A DNA stretch of 64,000 bases from the NCBI RefSeq assembly GCF_030419005.1, contig NZ_CP106951.1, positions 2,046,001-2,110,000 on the forward strand, written 5' to 3'. The position numbers were made by a program, and so were the translations under genes. Position 1 is the stretch's first letter. Every line of letters begins with the position of its first letter. Below are positions 17,260 to 26,696 of the stretch, piece by piece. The notes beneath the pieces were generated by a model. That model saw nothing but the letters and a program-made list of their open reading frames with translations, was not told the origin of the DNA and did not search any database. Source of the stretch: Eleftheria terrae. Lineage in GTDB: Bacteria; Pseudomonadota; Gammaproteobacteria; Burkholderiales; Burkholderiaceae_C.

Positions 17260-17883
17260 ATGAAGATGGACGACCTGGCCCCCGCGGGCACTTCCACCAC
17301 CTCGCCCGAGGTGTTCCAGCAACTCGGCGAGATGACCCGCCAGCTGCACGACACGCTGGCCCAGCTCGGCTTCATGCCCAAGCTCGGCGAGATCACCGAC
17401 AGCCTGCCCGACGCCCGCAGCCGCCTGACCTACATCGCCGAGAAGACCGGCGAGGCGGCCGAGAAGGTGCTGAACCTGGTCGACAAGGCCAAGACCGAGC
17501 AGGCGAGCATCGCCTCGGAAACGCGCCGCATCGCCCAGGCCATCGTGGCCGACCCGGTGAAGGCAGTGGCCCGCGGCGACGTGCTGAACTTCGTCGGTGA
17601 CGTCGAATCGGCCACCTCGCGGGTCGACCAGCACCTGACCGACATCATGATGGCGCAGGACTTCCACGACCTGACCGGCCAGGTGGTGGCCAAGGTGGTG
17701 AAGCTCGCCGCCGACATCGAAGACCAGCTGGTGAAGCTGCTGCTGCAGACCGCCCCGGCCGACCAGGTGCACAAGGTCGAGCAGACCTTCCTGAACGGCC
17801 CGGTGGTCAACCCGGAAGGCCGAACCGACGTGGTCGCGAATCAGGAGCAGGTGGATGACCTGCTCGCCAGCCTAGGATTCTGA
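17260..17883 (+). CDS. cheZ: CheY-P phosphatase CheZ
   Basis: 207 residues, starting with an AAGGGGA ribosome site. CheZ removes phosphate from CheY. The catalytic segment MAQDFHDLTGQ has Asp137 and Gln141, equal to E. coli D143/Q147. The C-terminal CheY-binding tail is NQEQVDDLLASLGF, as in the family. Followed directly by a strong terminator. Confidence 0.97.
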   Translation: MKMDDLAPAGTSTTSPEVFQQLGEMTRQLHDTLAQLGFMPKLGEITDSLPDARSRLTYIAEKTGEAAEKVLNLVDKAKTEQASIASETRRIAQAIVADPVKAVARGDVLNFVGDVESATSRVDQHLTDIMMAQDFHDLTGQVVAKVVKLAADIEDQLVKLLLQTAPADQVHKVEQTFLNGPVVNPEGRTDVVANQEQVDDLLASLGF

Positions 17884-17907
17884 CCCACTGAGGTCAGACG
17901 GAGGGGG

Positions 17908-17942
17908 AGCGCCCTGCAAGCGATTGCAGGGCGCTTTTTTTT
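17908..17942 (+). terminator. Rho-independent terminator after cheZ
   Basis: AGCGCCCTGCAA pairs with TTGCAGGGCGCT over 12 bp, a GCGA loop, then eight T. The strongest terminator in the window; it ends motA-motB-cheY-cheZ. Confidence 0.96.
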
Positions 17943-18285
17943 GGTTCTTGGCCGACTTGCACGAGGCGCAGGCGGTCCGTGCGGCCGCCGGCGCGATCCT
18001 GGTGAGCAGTGAGGTCGAACACGCGACCGACCCGGCAGCGCGACGGCAGCATGCCCGGGCGCGGTCGCTCGCAGCGCAGCGGCAGGTGGCGCGCCGGCCC
18101 GGGAAGCCCCGGTTCTTCAGCTGAGAAGTGCCTTGCCGGGCTGCCAATCGGACGGCCAGGAGCAGCCGGGGAGGCATTCGGCATGGCGGCGCAAAAGGGC
18201 GGTGGAGGATGCAGGGTGCTCGCGCACGACGCGGCGATGCACAGGCGCCACCGGGCGCCGGAGCAGGCGGGGCCCCCCGCCGCGC
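17943..18285. other. 343-bp region between the cheZ terminator and fliE, nothing recognised
   Basis: No coding frame with credible composition, no RNA gene and no clear hairpin. It lies between convergent transcription units (cheZ plus, fliE minus). Confidence 0.5.
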
Positions 18286-18615
18286 TCACACCTGCATGTT
18301 CATGATGTCCGAGTAGGCCTGGACCAGGCGGTTGCGCACCTGCAGCGTGGCCTGGAAGCCGATCTGGGCCTTCTGCATCGCCACCATCGTCTCTTCCAGC
18401 GAGACGGTGGGGTTGTCGAGCTGGACCTGGCGCTGCATCTCGCTGGCGTTGTCCTGCGCCGCGCTGACTCCCTTCAGGGCCTTGTTCAGTGCCTGGGAGA
18501 AGCCGACCTGCGTGTCGCCGCCGTCCACCTTGGCCGGGCCGCGCTGCGAAGGCAGCACGACACCGCTCCTGGCAACGGCCTGCTCGAAGTTGAAGGGTTT
18601 GAGGCGGACATCCAT
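18286..18615 (-). CDS. fliE: Flagellar hook-basal body complex protein FliE
   Basis: 109 residues, the junction protein between the MS ring and the rod. The C-terminal part (SLEETMVAMQKAQIGFQATLQVRNRLVQAYSDIMNMQV) is strongly conserved in FliE. It is transcribed away from fliF, with 213 bases between the two starts, the same arrangement as in enterics. Confidence 0.96.
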   Translation of the reverse strand: MDVRLKPFNFEQAVARSGVVLPSQRGPAKVDGGDTQVGFSQALNKALKGVSAAQDNASEMQRQVQLDNPTVSLEETMVAMQKAQIGFQATLQVRNRLVQAYSDIMNMQV

Positions 18616-18715
18616 GGCGTGCGTTCCGGTGGGGCGCTTGCCCTTGTTTGACGTGTTGCCATCTTAGGTGGCGTCCCCCGGCCGCAATGCGCCGAACTGG
18701 CCGCCCTTTGCCGGC

Positions 18716-18755
18716 TTCTTCCCGCTATAGCTGGCCCCCATCGTCCGAATAATCC
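18716..18755. promoter_or_regulatory. Candidate class II operator between fliE and fliF
   Basis: TTCTTCCCG, 19 bp, then TCCGAATAATCC. The right half equals that of the perfect palindrome in front of fliL, including the following TCC; the left half matches 6 of 9 positions. It lies about 74 bp from the fliF start and could serve both divergent operons. Role as an FlhD(C) site is inference. Confidence 0.4.
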
Positions 18756-18828
18756 ACCCCCAAGACCTGATGGGGTGTCGCCGTTCGCCCGCCCCGCCAG
18801 ATGCCAAAAACTGCCGGAAACCGAACCG

Positions 18829-20538
18829 ATGGACAACGCCGTTGCACTGCAGCCGCCCCTGACGCCCGCCGCCCCCGCCGCCGACCTGGCCGTCGCGCCG
18901 GCCGGCTTCGGCGCCCGCGTGGCGGCGCTGCCGATGAAGGCGAAGATCTCGGCCGGCGCCGGCATCGCCGCGCTGCTGGCGATCGTGGTGGCCCTGTCGC
19001 TGTGGTCGTCCAAGCCCGACTACAAGGTGCTCTACGCCAACCTGTCGGACAAGGACGGCGGTGCCATCATCTCGCAGCTGTCGCAGATGAACGTGCCCTA
19101 CCAGCATGCCGAAGGCGGCGGCGCCATCCTGGTGCCGGCCGACAAGGTGCACGACCTGCGGCTGAAGCTCGCCTCCCAGGGCCTGCCCAAGGGCTCGACG
19201 GTGGGCTTCGAGCTGATGGACAACGCCAAGTTCGGCATCACCCAGTTCCAGGAACGCCTGACCTTCCAGCGCGGCCTGGAAGGCGAGCTGACCCGCTCGA
19301 TCGGCGCGCTGTCGGCGGTGCAGAGCGCCCGCGTGCACCTGGCGCTGCCGAACCAGAACGGCTTCTTCCGCGAGCAGCAGAAGCCCTCGGCCTCGGTGCT
19401 GCTCACGCTCTACCCCGGCCGCACGCTGGACCGTGCGCAGCTGGCCGGCATCGTGCACCTGGTGTCCTCCAGCGTGCCCGAGCTGGCGCCCAAGGCCGTC
19501 AGCATCATCGACCAGGACGGCGCCCTGCTCACCGAGAATCCCGACGCCCAGAACCAGGGCAGCCTGGATGCCAAGCAGCTGCAGTACGTCTCGCAGATCG
19601 AGGCGTCCTACACCCGCCGCATCATGGACCTGCTGGAGCCGGTGGTTGGCCGTGACAACCTGCGCGCCCAGGTCACCGCCGAGATCGACTTCTCGCAAAG
19701 CGAGTCGACTTCCGAGCAATTCCGCCCCAACCAGGGCAACGAGCCGGCCGCCGTGCGCAGCCAGCAGACGTCCGAATCCAACCAGCCCGGCGCCGCCGTG
19801 CCCACCGGCGTGCCCGGTGCCACCACCAACCAGCCGCCGGTGCCCGCCACCGCGCCCATCAACGGCACCGCGCAGCAGCTGCAGGCGGCCGGCAACGTGG
19901 CGCCCGGCGCCGCCGGCACCGCCAAGCGCGACGCAATCACCAACTACGAAGTCGACAAGACGGTGCGTGTCACCCGCAACGCCACCGGCTCGGTCAAGCG
20001 CATCAACGCCGCCGTGGTGATCAACCACCGCACCAGCACCAACGCCGCCGGCAAGACCAGCACCGTGCCGCTGAGCGAGGAAGAGCTGCAGAAGCTCACC
20101 ACGCTGGTGCAGGAGACCGTGGGCTACAGCCAGGAGCGTGGCGACTCGGTGAAGGTCGTCAACGCGCCCTTCCAGGCCGAGAAGGTGGAGACCACCGACA
20201 CCCCGATCTGGAAGGATCCGCAGATCCTCGCGCTGCTGCAGTCCGCCGCCATTCCGGGCGCCCTGACGCTGCTGGCCCTGATCATCGTGTTCGGCGTGAT
20301 CCGCCCGGCCATCAAGGCGGCCAACCCGCCGCCGCCGGAGCCGGCCCGGCCCGCGCTGGACGCGGTGGTTGCCGACACCGAAGTGCTGCCGCCGCTGGAC
20401 GGCGCCCCCGGCGCGCCGATGCTGGCCGCCCCCGTGGCGACCGAGCGGCTGGACCATGCCCGCCAGCTGGCCCGCGACAACCCGGCGGCGGTCGCCAACA
20501 TCGTGCGCAACTGGGTCAGCAAGGAAGCCGGCGCCTGA
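18829..20538 (+). CDS. fliF: Flagellar MS-ring protein FliF
   Basis: 569 residues. FliF builds the membrane MS ring and rotor base. Membrane segments lie at about 40-60 (ISAGAGIAALLAIVVALSLWS) and near 468-490 (PGALTLLALIIVFGVIRPAI), with ring-building motifs between (YKVLYANLSDKDGGAIISQL, LEGELTRSIGALSAVQSARVHLALP). The C-terminal tail binds FliG. The ATG at 18829 is chosen over an upstream in-frame start that would overlap the regulatory region. First gene of fliFGHIJK. Confidence 0.97.
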   Translation: MDNAVALQPPLTPAAPAADLAVAPAGFGARVAALPMKAKISAGAGIAALLAIVVALSLWSSKPDYKVLYANLSDKDGGAIISQLSQMNVPYQHAEGGGAILVPADKVHDLRLKLASQGLPKGSTVGFELMDNAKFGITQFQERLTFQRGLEGELTRSIGALSAVQSARVHLALPNQNGFFREQQKPSASVLLTLYPGRTLDRAQLAGIVHLVSSSVPELAPKAVSIIDQDGALLTENPDAQNQGSLDAKQLQYVSQIEASYTRRIMDLLEPVVGRDNLRAQVTAEIDFSQSESTSEQFRPNQGNEPAAVRSQQTSESNQPGAAVPTGVPGATTNQPPVPATAPINGTAQQLQAAGNVAPGAAGTAKRDAITNYEVDKTVRVTRNATGSVKRINAAVVINHRTSTNAAGKTSTVPLSEEELQKLTTLVQETVGYSQERGDSVKVVNAPFQAEKVETTDTPIWKDPQILALLQSAAIPGALTLLALIIVFGVIRPAIKAANPPPPEPARPALDAVVADTEVLPPLDGAPGAPMLAAPVATERLDHARQLARDNPAAVANIVRNWVSKEAGA

Positions 20539-20598
20539 CGGCCGGCCACGCCACCGCCCCGAATTCGAACCCGCCCCACCACCGCGAGCCCCACCACC

Positions 20599-21594
20599 AT
20601 GGATGAAGCCGGCCTGCAAGACGCCGCGATTCTGCTGATGTCCCTCGGCGAGGAAGAAGCCGCCGAGGTCTTCAAGCACCTCACGCCCAAGGAAGTGCAA
20701 CGCCTGGGCGAGACGATCGCCAAGATGAAGGTCATCTCGCGCGAGCGGGTCGACGAGGTGCTGGTGCGCTTCAACGACGATGCGGCCGACCAGAGCATGC
20801 TGGTCAGCGACACCGACGAATACGTCAAGAGCGTGCTGCGCAAGGCGCTGGGCGAGGACAAGGCCAACCTGCTGATCGACCGCATCCTGCAGGGCAGCGA
20901 CGTCACCGGCATCGAAAGCCTGAAGTGGATGGACGGCAGCTCGGTGGCCGAGCTGCTGCGCAACGAGCATCCGCAGATCGTCGCGGCCATCCTGGTGCAC
21001 CTGGACTTCGAGCAGTGCTCGCAGGTGCTCAAGTGCTTCACCGAGCGCCAGCGCAACGAGGTGCTGATCCGCATCGCGACGCTGGACGGCATCCAGCCGA
21101 CCGCGTTGAAGGACCTCAACGAGGTGCTGTCCAAGGTGCTGGCCGGCGGCGACCGGCTGCGCAAGGCCACGCTGGGCGGCGCCAAGACGGCGGCCGAGAT
21201 CATCAACATGCTCGGCTCCTCGGTGGAAAGCTCGGTGCTGGACTACATCCGCCAGAACGACGGCGACCTGGCACAGAAGATCATGGACAACATGTTCACC
21301 TTCGACGACCTGATGAAGGTCGACGACCGTGGCATCCAGAGCCTGCTGAAGGAAGTGCAGTCCGAATCGCTGGTCATCGCCCTCAAGGGCGCCCAGCCGG
21401 AGCTGCGCGAGCGCATCTTCGCCAACATGTCCGGCCGCGCCGCCGCCACGCTGCGCGAAGACCTGGAGTCGCGCGGCCCGGTGCGGCTGTCGGAAGTGGA
21501 AGCGGAGCAGAAGGAAATGCTGAAGATCGTCCGCCGCCTGGCAGACGAAGGCCAGATCGTGTTGGGAGGCAGCGGCGATGACGGCTTCGTTTAA
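20599..21594 (+). CDS. fliG: Flagellar motor switch protein FliG
   Basis: 331 residues, family length. FliG links FliF to FliM and interacts with MotA to make torque. It starts MDEAGLQDAAILLMSLGEEEAAEVFKHL. The EHPQ motif is in the middle (LLRNEHPQIVAAILVHL) and the C-terminal domain carries the charged torque helix (IQSLLKEVQSESLVIALKGA). It overlaps fliH by 17 bases. Confidence 0.98.
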   Translation: MDEAGLQDAAILLMSLGEEEAAEVFKHLTPKEVQRLGETIAKMKVISRERVDEVLVRFNDDAADQSMLVSDTDEYVKSVLRKALGEDKANLLIDRILQGSDVTGIESLKWMDGSSVAELLRNEHPQIVAAILVHLDFEQCSQVLKCFTERQRNEVLIRIATLDGIQPTALKDLNEVLSKVLAGGDRLRKATLGGAKTAAEIINMLGSSVESSVLDYIRQNDGDLAQKIMDNMFTFDDLMKVDDRGIQSLLKEVQSESLVIALKGAQPELRERIFANMSGRAAATLREDLESRGPVRLSEVEAEQKEMLKIVRRLADEGQIVLGGSGDDGFV

Positions 21595-22327
21595 AGCGCC
21601 CCCGCGCCCGGTGCAAAGCCGCTTCATCCCGCGCGAGGAGCTGCACTCCTTCTCGGCCTGGAACCTCGGTTCGCTGGCCGACGGCCAGAGCGGCCCGGTG
21701 AACGCGCCGCCGCCGCAGGAGGCGCCCGCGCCCGAGCCCGAACCGGTACCGGCCGGCCCGACGCCGGAGGAGATCCTGGCCGAGCTCAACGAAGCCCGCC
21801 AGTCCGGCTACAAGGACGGCTATCGCGACGGCCTGTCGGCGCTGGAGAACTTCAAGCAGAGCTACGCGGCCCAGATCACCGCCCAGGTCGGCCAGATCGC
21901 CGCCAGCTTCCAGGCCCAGCTCGACGCGCTGGAGCAGCAGCTGGCCCTGTCGGTGGCCCAGCTGGCCAGCGACATCGCGCGTCAGGTGGTGCGCAACGAA
22001 CTGGCCACGCAGCCGGAGCTGGTCGAGGCAGTGGCCCAGGAAGCGCTTGGCAGCCTGGTCCACTCGGCGCGCCATGTGCGCGTGCTGGTGAACCCGGACG
22101 ACCACCAGCTGCTGACCGAGCGCGGCCAGCTCGACCTGCAGTCGCGCCACGCCCGGCTGATGCCGGACGCCAGCGTCACCCCGGGCGGCTGCGTGGTCGA
22201 GTCCGACATCGGCGTCATCGACGCCAGCCTGGAAAGCCGCTGGCGCCAGGTCGCCGCCGCCTTGGGCCAGCGCAGCGAATGGGCCGACACGCCCGCCACA
22301 GCCGCAGAAGAGGAAGCCGCCGAATGA
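21578..22327 (+). CDS. fliH: Flagellar export stator protein FliH
   Basis: 249 residues. FliH holds the FliI ATPase at the export gate. A Pro/Glu-rich stretch (about 45-65) precedes the heptad-like [24 protein letters not shown] and [36 protein letters not shown] helices. The C-terminal domain (VNPDDHQLL … [21 protein letters not shown]) is typical of FliH and the related V-type stator subunits. It overlaps both fliG and fliI. Confidence 0.95.
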   Translation: MTASFKAPPRPVQSRFIPREELHSFSAWNLGSLADGQSGPVNAPPPQEAPAPEPEPVPAGPTPEEILAELNEARQSGYKDGYRDGLSALENFKQSYAAQITAQVGQIAASFQAQLDALEQQLALSVAQLASDIARQVVRNELATQPELVEAVAQEALGSLVHSARHVRVLVNPDDHQLLTERGQLDLQSRHARLMPDASVTPGGCVVESDIGVIDASLESRWRQVAAALGQRSEWADTPATAAEEEAAE

Positions 22328-23739
22328 CCGCCACCGCTCCCGCCGCCAAGCTGCAGGCCTGGCAGCAGTACATCAAGGACCTGCGCGCCTTCGCCAACGC
22401 CCCCATGCCGCTGGAAGCGCAGGGCACGCTGGTGAAGGTGGCCGGCCTGGTGCTGGAGGCCGCCGGCATCCGCGTGCCGGTCGGCTCGGTCTGCGAGGTG
22501 CGCATGGACGGCCAGCCGCCGGTGCAGGCGGAGGTGGTCGGCTTCGCCGGCGACCGCGCCTACCTGATGCCCACCGGCGAGGTGCACGGCCTGGCCAGCG
22601 GCGCCCGCGTGGTGCCGATGTCCTGCCCCACCACGCCGCCGCGGCTCGGCCAGGTCAGCCATCCCTGGCGGCGCAGCGAAGACCGCAGCCTGCACCTGCC
22701 GATGGGCGACGGCCTGCTGGGCCGCGTCATCGACTCGCACGGCCGCCCGATGGACCGCCACGGCCCGCTGCGCGAAGTGCACAACGAGCCGCTGGTGCGC
22801 CGCCCCATCAACGCCATGGAACGCGACCCGGTGCGCCTGCCGCTGGACACCGGCGTGCGCGCCATCAACTCCATGCTGACGGTCGGCCGCGGCCAGCGCA
22901 TCGGCCTGTTCGCCGGCTCCGGCGTCGGCAAGTCGGTGCTGCTGGGCATGATGGCCCGCTACACCCAGGCCGACGTGATCGTGGTCGGCCTGATCGGCGA
23001 GCGGGGCCGCGAAGTGAAGGAATTCATCGAGGACATCCTCGGCGAGGAGGGCCTGGCCCGCTCGGTGGTGGTGGCCGCGCCGGCCGACGCGCCGCCGCTG
23101 ATGCGCATGCAAGGCGCCAGCTACGCCACCGCCATCGCCGAGCATTTCCGCGACCGCGGCCAGCATGTGCTGCTGCTGATGGATTCGCTGACCCGCTATG
23201 CCATGGCGCAGCGCGAGATCGCGCTGGCCATCGGCGAGCCGCCGGCCACCAAGGGGTATCCGCCGAGCTGCTTCGCCAAGCTGCCACAGCTGGTGGAGCG
23301 CAGCGGCAACGGCCTGAACGGCGTGGGCTCGATCACCGCCTTCTACACCGTGCTCAGCGAAGGCGACGACCAGCAGGACCCGATCGCCGACGCTGCCCGC
23401 GCCATCCTGGACGGCCACATCGTGCTGACCCGCGAGCTGGCCGAGAGCGGCCACTACCCCGCCATCGACGTCGAGAAGTCGGCCTCGCGGGTGATGCACA
23501 ACGTCGCCACCCCGGACCACCTGGACGCCGCGCGCAAGTTCCGCCAGATGTACGCCCGCTACAACCGCAGCCGCGACCTGCTCCAGATCGGCGCCTACAG
23601 CGCCGGCCAGGACCCCGAGTTGGATGCCGCCGTGCGCGCCTTCCCCGCCATGCGCGGCCTGCTGCAGCAGGACATGCGCACCGGCGCCACGCTGCGCGAC
23701 AGCATCCAACAGATGAAAGCGACGGTGGGCGCCCCCTGA
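22324..23739 (+). CDS. fliI: Flagellum-specific ATP synthase FliI
   Basis: 471 residues, the hexameric export ATPase. Walker A GSGVGKS at 198-204, Walker [11 protein letters not shown], and the arginine-bearing [13 protein letters not shown] near the C terminus are all present. The start overlaps the fliH stop as ATGA, so an upstream in-frame ATG inside fliH is rejected. Confidence 0.98.
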   Translation: MTATAPAAKLQAWQQYIKDLRAFANAPMPLEAQGTLVKVAGLVLEAAGIRVPVGSVCEVRMDGQPPVQAEVVGFAGDRAYLMPTGEVHGLASGARVVPMSCPTTPPRLGQVSHPWRRSEDRSLHLPMGDGLLGRVIDSHGRPMDRHGPLREVHNEPLVRRPINAMERDPVRLPLDTGVRAINSMLTVGRGQRIGLFAGSGVGKSVLLGMMARYTQADVIVVGLIGERGREVKEFIEDILGEEGLARSVVVAAPADAPPLMRMQGASYATAIAEHFRDRGQHVLLLMDSLTRYAMAQREIALAIGEPPATKGYPPSCFAKLPQLVERSGNGLNGVGSITAFYTVLSEGDDQQDPIADAARAILDGHIVLTRELAESGHYPAIDVEKSASRVMHNVATPDHLDAARKFRQMYARYNRSRDLLQIGAYSAGQDPELDAAVRAFPAMRGLLQQDMRTGATLRDSIQQMKATVGAP

Positions 23740-23788
23740 GGCCGCCGCAGCCGCTTGAAGCCAGAACCGCCCCCGAGAAGGACCGCCC

Positions 23789-24268
23789 ATGAGCCGCCAC
23801 CACGCCCTCAGCCTCGCCCTCGAACATGCCGAAAAGGCCCGCGACGACGCCCTGGAGCTGCGCCGCCGCGCCGCCGCGCAACTGGAGAACGCCGAGCGCC
23901 AGGCGGAGCAGCTGCAGGAATACCGGCGCGACTACCAGCAGCGCTGGAGCGAGCAGTTCAAGCGCCAGGGCACGATGGACATCCTGCGCTGCTACCAGGA
24001 CTTCATGGGACGCATCAACGCCGCCATCGAGCAGCAGGCCGGGGCGGTCGCCCAGGGCCGCCGGCAGCTGGACTGGGCCACCGGCGTGGTGCTGGAGCGC
24101 GAGACGCGCGCCGCCTCCATCCGCAAGCTGATCGAGCGCCGCGAGGCCGAGCGCGCCCTGCAGCAGCAAAGGCGCGACCAGAAGGTGACCGACGAACAGG
24201 CCGCCCGCGCCGCCTGGAACCAGCGGGCCAACGACGCGGCAGCGTCCTCCGGCTTCGCGCTGGCCTGA
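23789..24268 (+). CDS. fliJ: Flagellar export chaperone FliJ
   Basis: 159 residues, almost wholly helical with heptads (LEHAEKARDDALELRRRAAAQLENAERQAEQLQEYRRDYQQRW). FliJ sits in the FliI hexamer like the gamma stalk of F1 and hands out chaperones. Length, composition and place between fliI and fliK support the call. Confidence 0.93.
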   Translation: MSRHHALSLALEHAEKARDDALELRRRAAAQLENAERQAEQLQEYRRDYQQRWSEQFKRQGTMDILRCYQDFMGRINAAIEQQAGAVAQGRRQLDWATGVVLERETRAASIRKLIERREAERALQQQRRDQKVTDEQAARAAWNQRANDAAASSGFALA

Positions 24269-24330
24269 GCCGCCGTCCCGCCCGCCACCGGCCGCACCAA
24301 CGACCCTCCATATATAAAGAAGACCTTCGC

Positions 24331-25533
24331 ATGTCCGGCGCCGCTTCCCTGCTGAACTTCCTCAACGGCTCGCCCGCGGGCGTCGGCGCGACGCCGGCCA
24401 CGCGCGGTGCCGCTGCCGCCACCGGCCCCGCTGCGGGCAGCGCCGGTTTCTCCAACATGCTGCAGCAGGCGCGCGAGCAGAACGCCCGCCAGGCCGAGCA
24501 GCGGCCGCGCGCCGAACCCCGCGCACCGCAGCCGCCTGCGCCGGCGGCCCGCCTGCAGCCTGCGCCGGAGCAACCGGCCAGCACGCCTGAGGCCGCGGCG
24601 CCCGCGCCAGCGGCCCCGCCCGCGCAGGACGCCGCACCGCCCGCGGCACAAGCCGAGCGGCCGGTGGACCGCAAGGAGGCGAACGAGGCAACCGACACCC
24701 AGCCGCCGGCCGACTTGGCCGGCCTGCCCTGGGCCCCGCTGATGTCGGAAGGCAGCGTCGAGGCCGCCGGCGGCCTGCCCTCGGCCGAGCTGGCCGGGGA
24801 AGGCGCCGCACTGGAGGGCCCGTCCGGCCAGAAGCGCCGGGGCGCCGAGGGCCTGGGGCGTGCGGGCGAAGAGCGGCCGGGCTTGGTGGATGCGCGCCAA
24901 CAGGCCGCCGAACCCCGGCAAGCCGCTTTCGACCAGCAGCTGGAAGCCCAGCTCGCCGGCAGCGAGGCCACCAGCGGCGCCGAAGCAGCGGCCGGCCCGT
25001 CGGCCATCGAAGCGCCCGCCGGCACGCTGCCGGCTGGCGCCTTGCATGCAGCGGCACCGGCCGGCCCGAGCGCGCCGGCCGCCACGGCGGAGGCGCAGGC
25101 TTCGGTGGCGGTGCCGGTCGATTCGCCGGAATTTCCGGAAGCCCTGGCCTCGCAGATCACCTACCTGGTGCGCGATGGCGTCCAGCAGGCCAAGCTGATG
25201 CTGAACCCGGTCGACATGGGGCCGCTCACCGTGCAGATCGCGCTGCAAGGCCAGCAGGCACAAGTGGATTTCATGGCTGCGAACGCCGGCACCCGCGCCG
25301 CATTGGAGGCCAGCGTGGCCGAGCTGGCCGCGGCGCTGCAGGGCGCCGGCTTCACGCTCACCGGCGGTGGGGTGTCGCAGCAGTCCTCGCAGGGCCAGTC
25401 GTCCGGCGCCGGCAACGGCCGGCAGGAGCCCGCGCGACCGGAGGGCCCGGAGTCGCTCGCCGGCAGCGCCGCCACGCCGGCCCCTGCCGCGGCGCGCCGC
25501 GTGCGACAGGGCGCGCTGGACCTGTTCGCCTGA
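24331..25533 (+). CDS. fliK: Flagellar hook-length control protein FliK
   Basis: 400 residues from the ATG at 24331. FliK measures hook length and flips FlhB specificity. A long Ala/Pro-rich linker (about 30-260) is followed by the conserved C-terminal FliK domain (VQQAKLMLNPVDMGPLTVQIALQGQQAQVDF). The C terminus is LDLFA. An upstream in-frame extension would pass through fliJ in another frame and is a shadow. Confidence 0.95.
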   Translation: MSGAASLLNFLNGSPAGVGATPATRGAAAATGPAAGSAGFSNMLQQAREQNARQAEQRPRAEPRAPQPPAPAARLQPAPEQPASTPEAAAPAPAAPPAQDAAPPAAQAERPVDRKEANEATDTQPPADLAGLPWAPLMSEGSVEAAGGLPSAELAGEGAALEGPSGQKRRGAEGLGRAGEERPGLVDARQQAAEPRQAAFDQQLEAQLAGSEATSGAEAAAGPSAIEAPAGTLPAGALHAAAPAGPSAPAATAEAQASVAVPVDSPEFPEALASQITYLVRDGVQQAKLMLNPVDMGPLTVQIALQGQQAQVDFMAANAGTRAALEASVAELAAALQGAGFTLTGGGVSQQSSQGQSSGAGNGRQEPARPEGPESLAGSAATPAPAAARRVRQGALDLFA

Positions 25534-25575
25534 GGCAGGCGGCGCCGGCCATAAGCGACGCGCTGCAAAGACAGA

Positions 25576-25637
25576 GGGGCGCAGAGGCCGGCAAGCACAC
25601 CGTTTCCGGTGACAGTGATCGGCGGCCTCTGCGCCCC
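25576..25637. terminator. Nested bidirectional hairpin between fliK and the M48 peptidase
   Basis: GGGGCGCAGAGGCCG (25576-25590) pairs perfectly with 25623-25637 over 15 bp. The 32-base loop holds a second hairpin, CACCG-TTTC-CGGTG. It lies between convergent genes and could end transcription both ways, though neither side has a T tract. Confidence 0.65.
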
Positions 25638-25707
25638 CTGCATTCCACCCCGCGCAGCGCGGGGAAAGGAAGGCACCCGGACGGGCGGGAATCCGGCGCG
25701 GCGGAAA

Positions 25708-26460
25708 TCAGGCGAGCTGCTTGCGCAGCCGCTCGGCACGCTCCTTGGGTGCCGGGTGGGTGGACAGCCAGTCGGTCTTGGCGCCGCCGCCGAACATCTT
25801 GTCCAGCTTCTCCAGGGCAGCGACGGCCGCCATCTGGTCGAACTTGTGGCGCTTCATGAACTGCAGCGCGTAGTCGTCGGCTTCCTTCTCGTTGCCTTGC
25901 GAATGCTGCGCGCGCACCACCTGGCCCATCAGGTTGCCGAGCTCCGACTGGGCAATGGTGCCCACCTTGCCCCCCGACGAGGCGGCCGCCTGCTGTGCCG
26001 CGCTGGTGGCCAGTGCCGTCTGCATGCGCTTGCGGGAGTGGCCGCTCTGCACGTGGCCGATCTCGTGGCCGATGACGTAGCGCACCTCGTCGTCGCTCAT
26101 GGCTTCCATCAGGCCGCTGTACACGCGGATAGTGCCGTCGGCCATGGCGAAGGCGTTCACTTCCTCGGTCAGGTAGACCTTGTAGTTCAGCTTCAGGCCG
26201 CCTTCCTCGCCCATGTCGGCCGTCAGCGCGGCCAGGCGCTTGGCGTACTTGTCCTTCGGCGGCGCCACGCGGTTCTCGGCGTCCGACAGCACGGCCATCT
26301 GCGCGGCATAGGCGCGCACTTCCTCGTCGCTCAGCGTGGCGGCCTTGGCGGCGTCCTTGGCGGCGCCCAGCATGCCGTCGAGCTTGAAGGCAAAGGCGCC
26401 CGGTGCAGCGCTGGACAGGATCAGGCCAGGCACGCCCAGCAGGATATTGCGGCGGTTCAT
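25708..26460 (-). CDS. M48-family metallopeptidase, exported
   Basis: 250 residues. The zinc motif HEIGH is at 132-136, with the third ligand in NEKEADDYALQ. YGGG/LoiP/BepA-type M48 peptidases of this size act on periplasmic or outer-membrane proteins. A signal peptide is visible (MNRRNILLGVPGLILSSAAPGAFA). The paired arginines hint at Tat export, and there is no lipobox cysteine, so it is not a lipoprotein. It lies inside the flagellar cluster on the opposite strand; a link to flagella is not shown. Confidence 0.88.
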   Translation of the reverse strand: MNRRNILLGVPGLILSSAAPGAFAFKLDGMLGAAKDAAKAATLSDEEVRAYAAQMAVLSDAENRVAPPKDKYAKRLAALTADMGEEGGLKLNYKVYLTEEVNAFAMADGTIRVYSGLMEAMSDDEVRYVIGHEIGHVQSGHSRKRMQTALATSAAQQAAASSGGKVGTIAQSELGNLMGQVVRAQHSQGNEKEADDYALQFMKRHKFDQMAAVAALEKLDKMFGGGAKTDWLSTHPAPKERAERLRKQLA

Positions 26461-26628
26461 TTTTTATTCCCTCTCATCGTTAAGGTCACCGCAAATTCTA
26501 AGTGGGCGGGGTGAGCAAACCGCGTTCCCGCATACCCCCAAACGGGGGCCGGCCCTTTGCTTCGGGGGGCGGGTCGGTTCCGTGAAGTGGGTGGCACACA
26601 GACCGCGAATAGGCCCGCTTTCGGCCGC

Positions 26629-26665
26629 TTATTCGGGCTTGGGCACAGGCGCGGCCCCCGAATAA
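26629..26665. promoter_or_regulatory. Perfect palindrome upstream of fliL, candidate FlhD(C) operator
   Basis: TTATTCGGG (26629-26637) and CCCGAATAA (26657-26665) form a perfect 9-bp inverted repeat with a 19-bp spacer, 31 bp before the fliL start. A related GCGAATAGG half site lies 16 bp further upstream. Similar elements precede fliF and possibly flhB. The layout (A/T-rich outer, G/C-rich inner half sites) is like enteric FlhDC boxes, but the sequence is different. Confidence 0.5.
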
Positions 26666-26696
26666 TCCCTGCATCCCCCTCGCCCCAGGAAAGCCC

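Noticed and set aside
18705..18720. Sigma-54 promoter for fliF (TGGCCGCCCTTTGC)
   Set aside because: The GG to GC spacing is one base short, which normally abolishes sigma-54 recognition.
18664..21789. A 1041-codon open frame antisense to fliF and fliG
   Set aside because: It is opposite strongly recognised genes; long antisense frames are expected in DNA of this GC content, and its translation is low-complexity His/Gly/Leu/Arg-rich.
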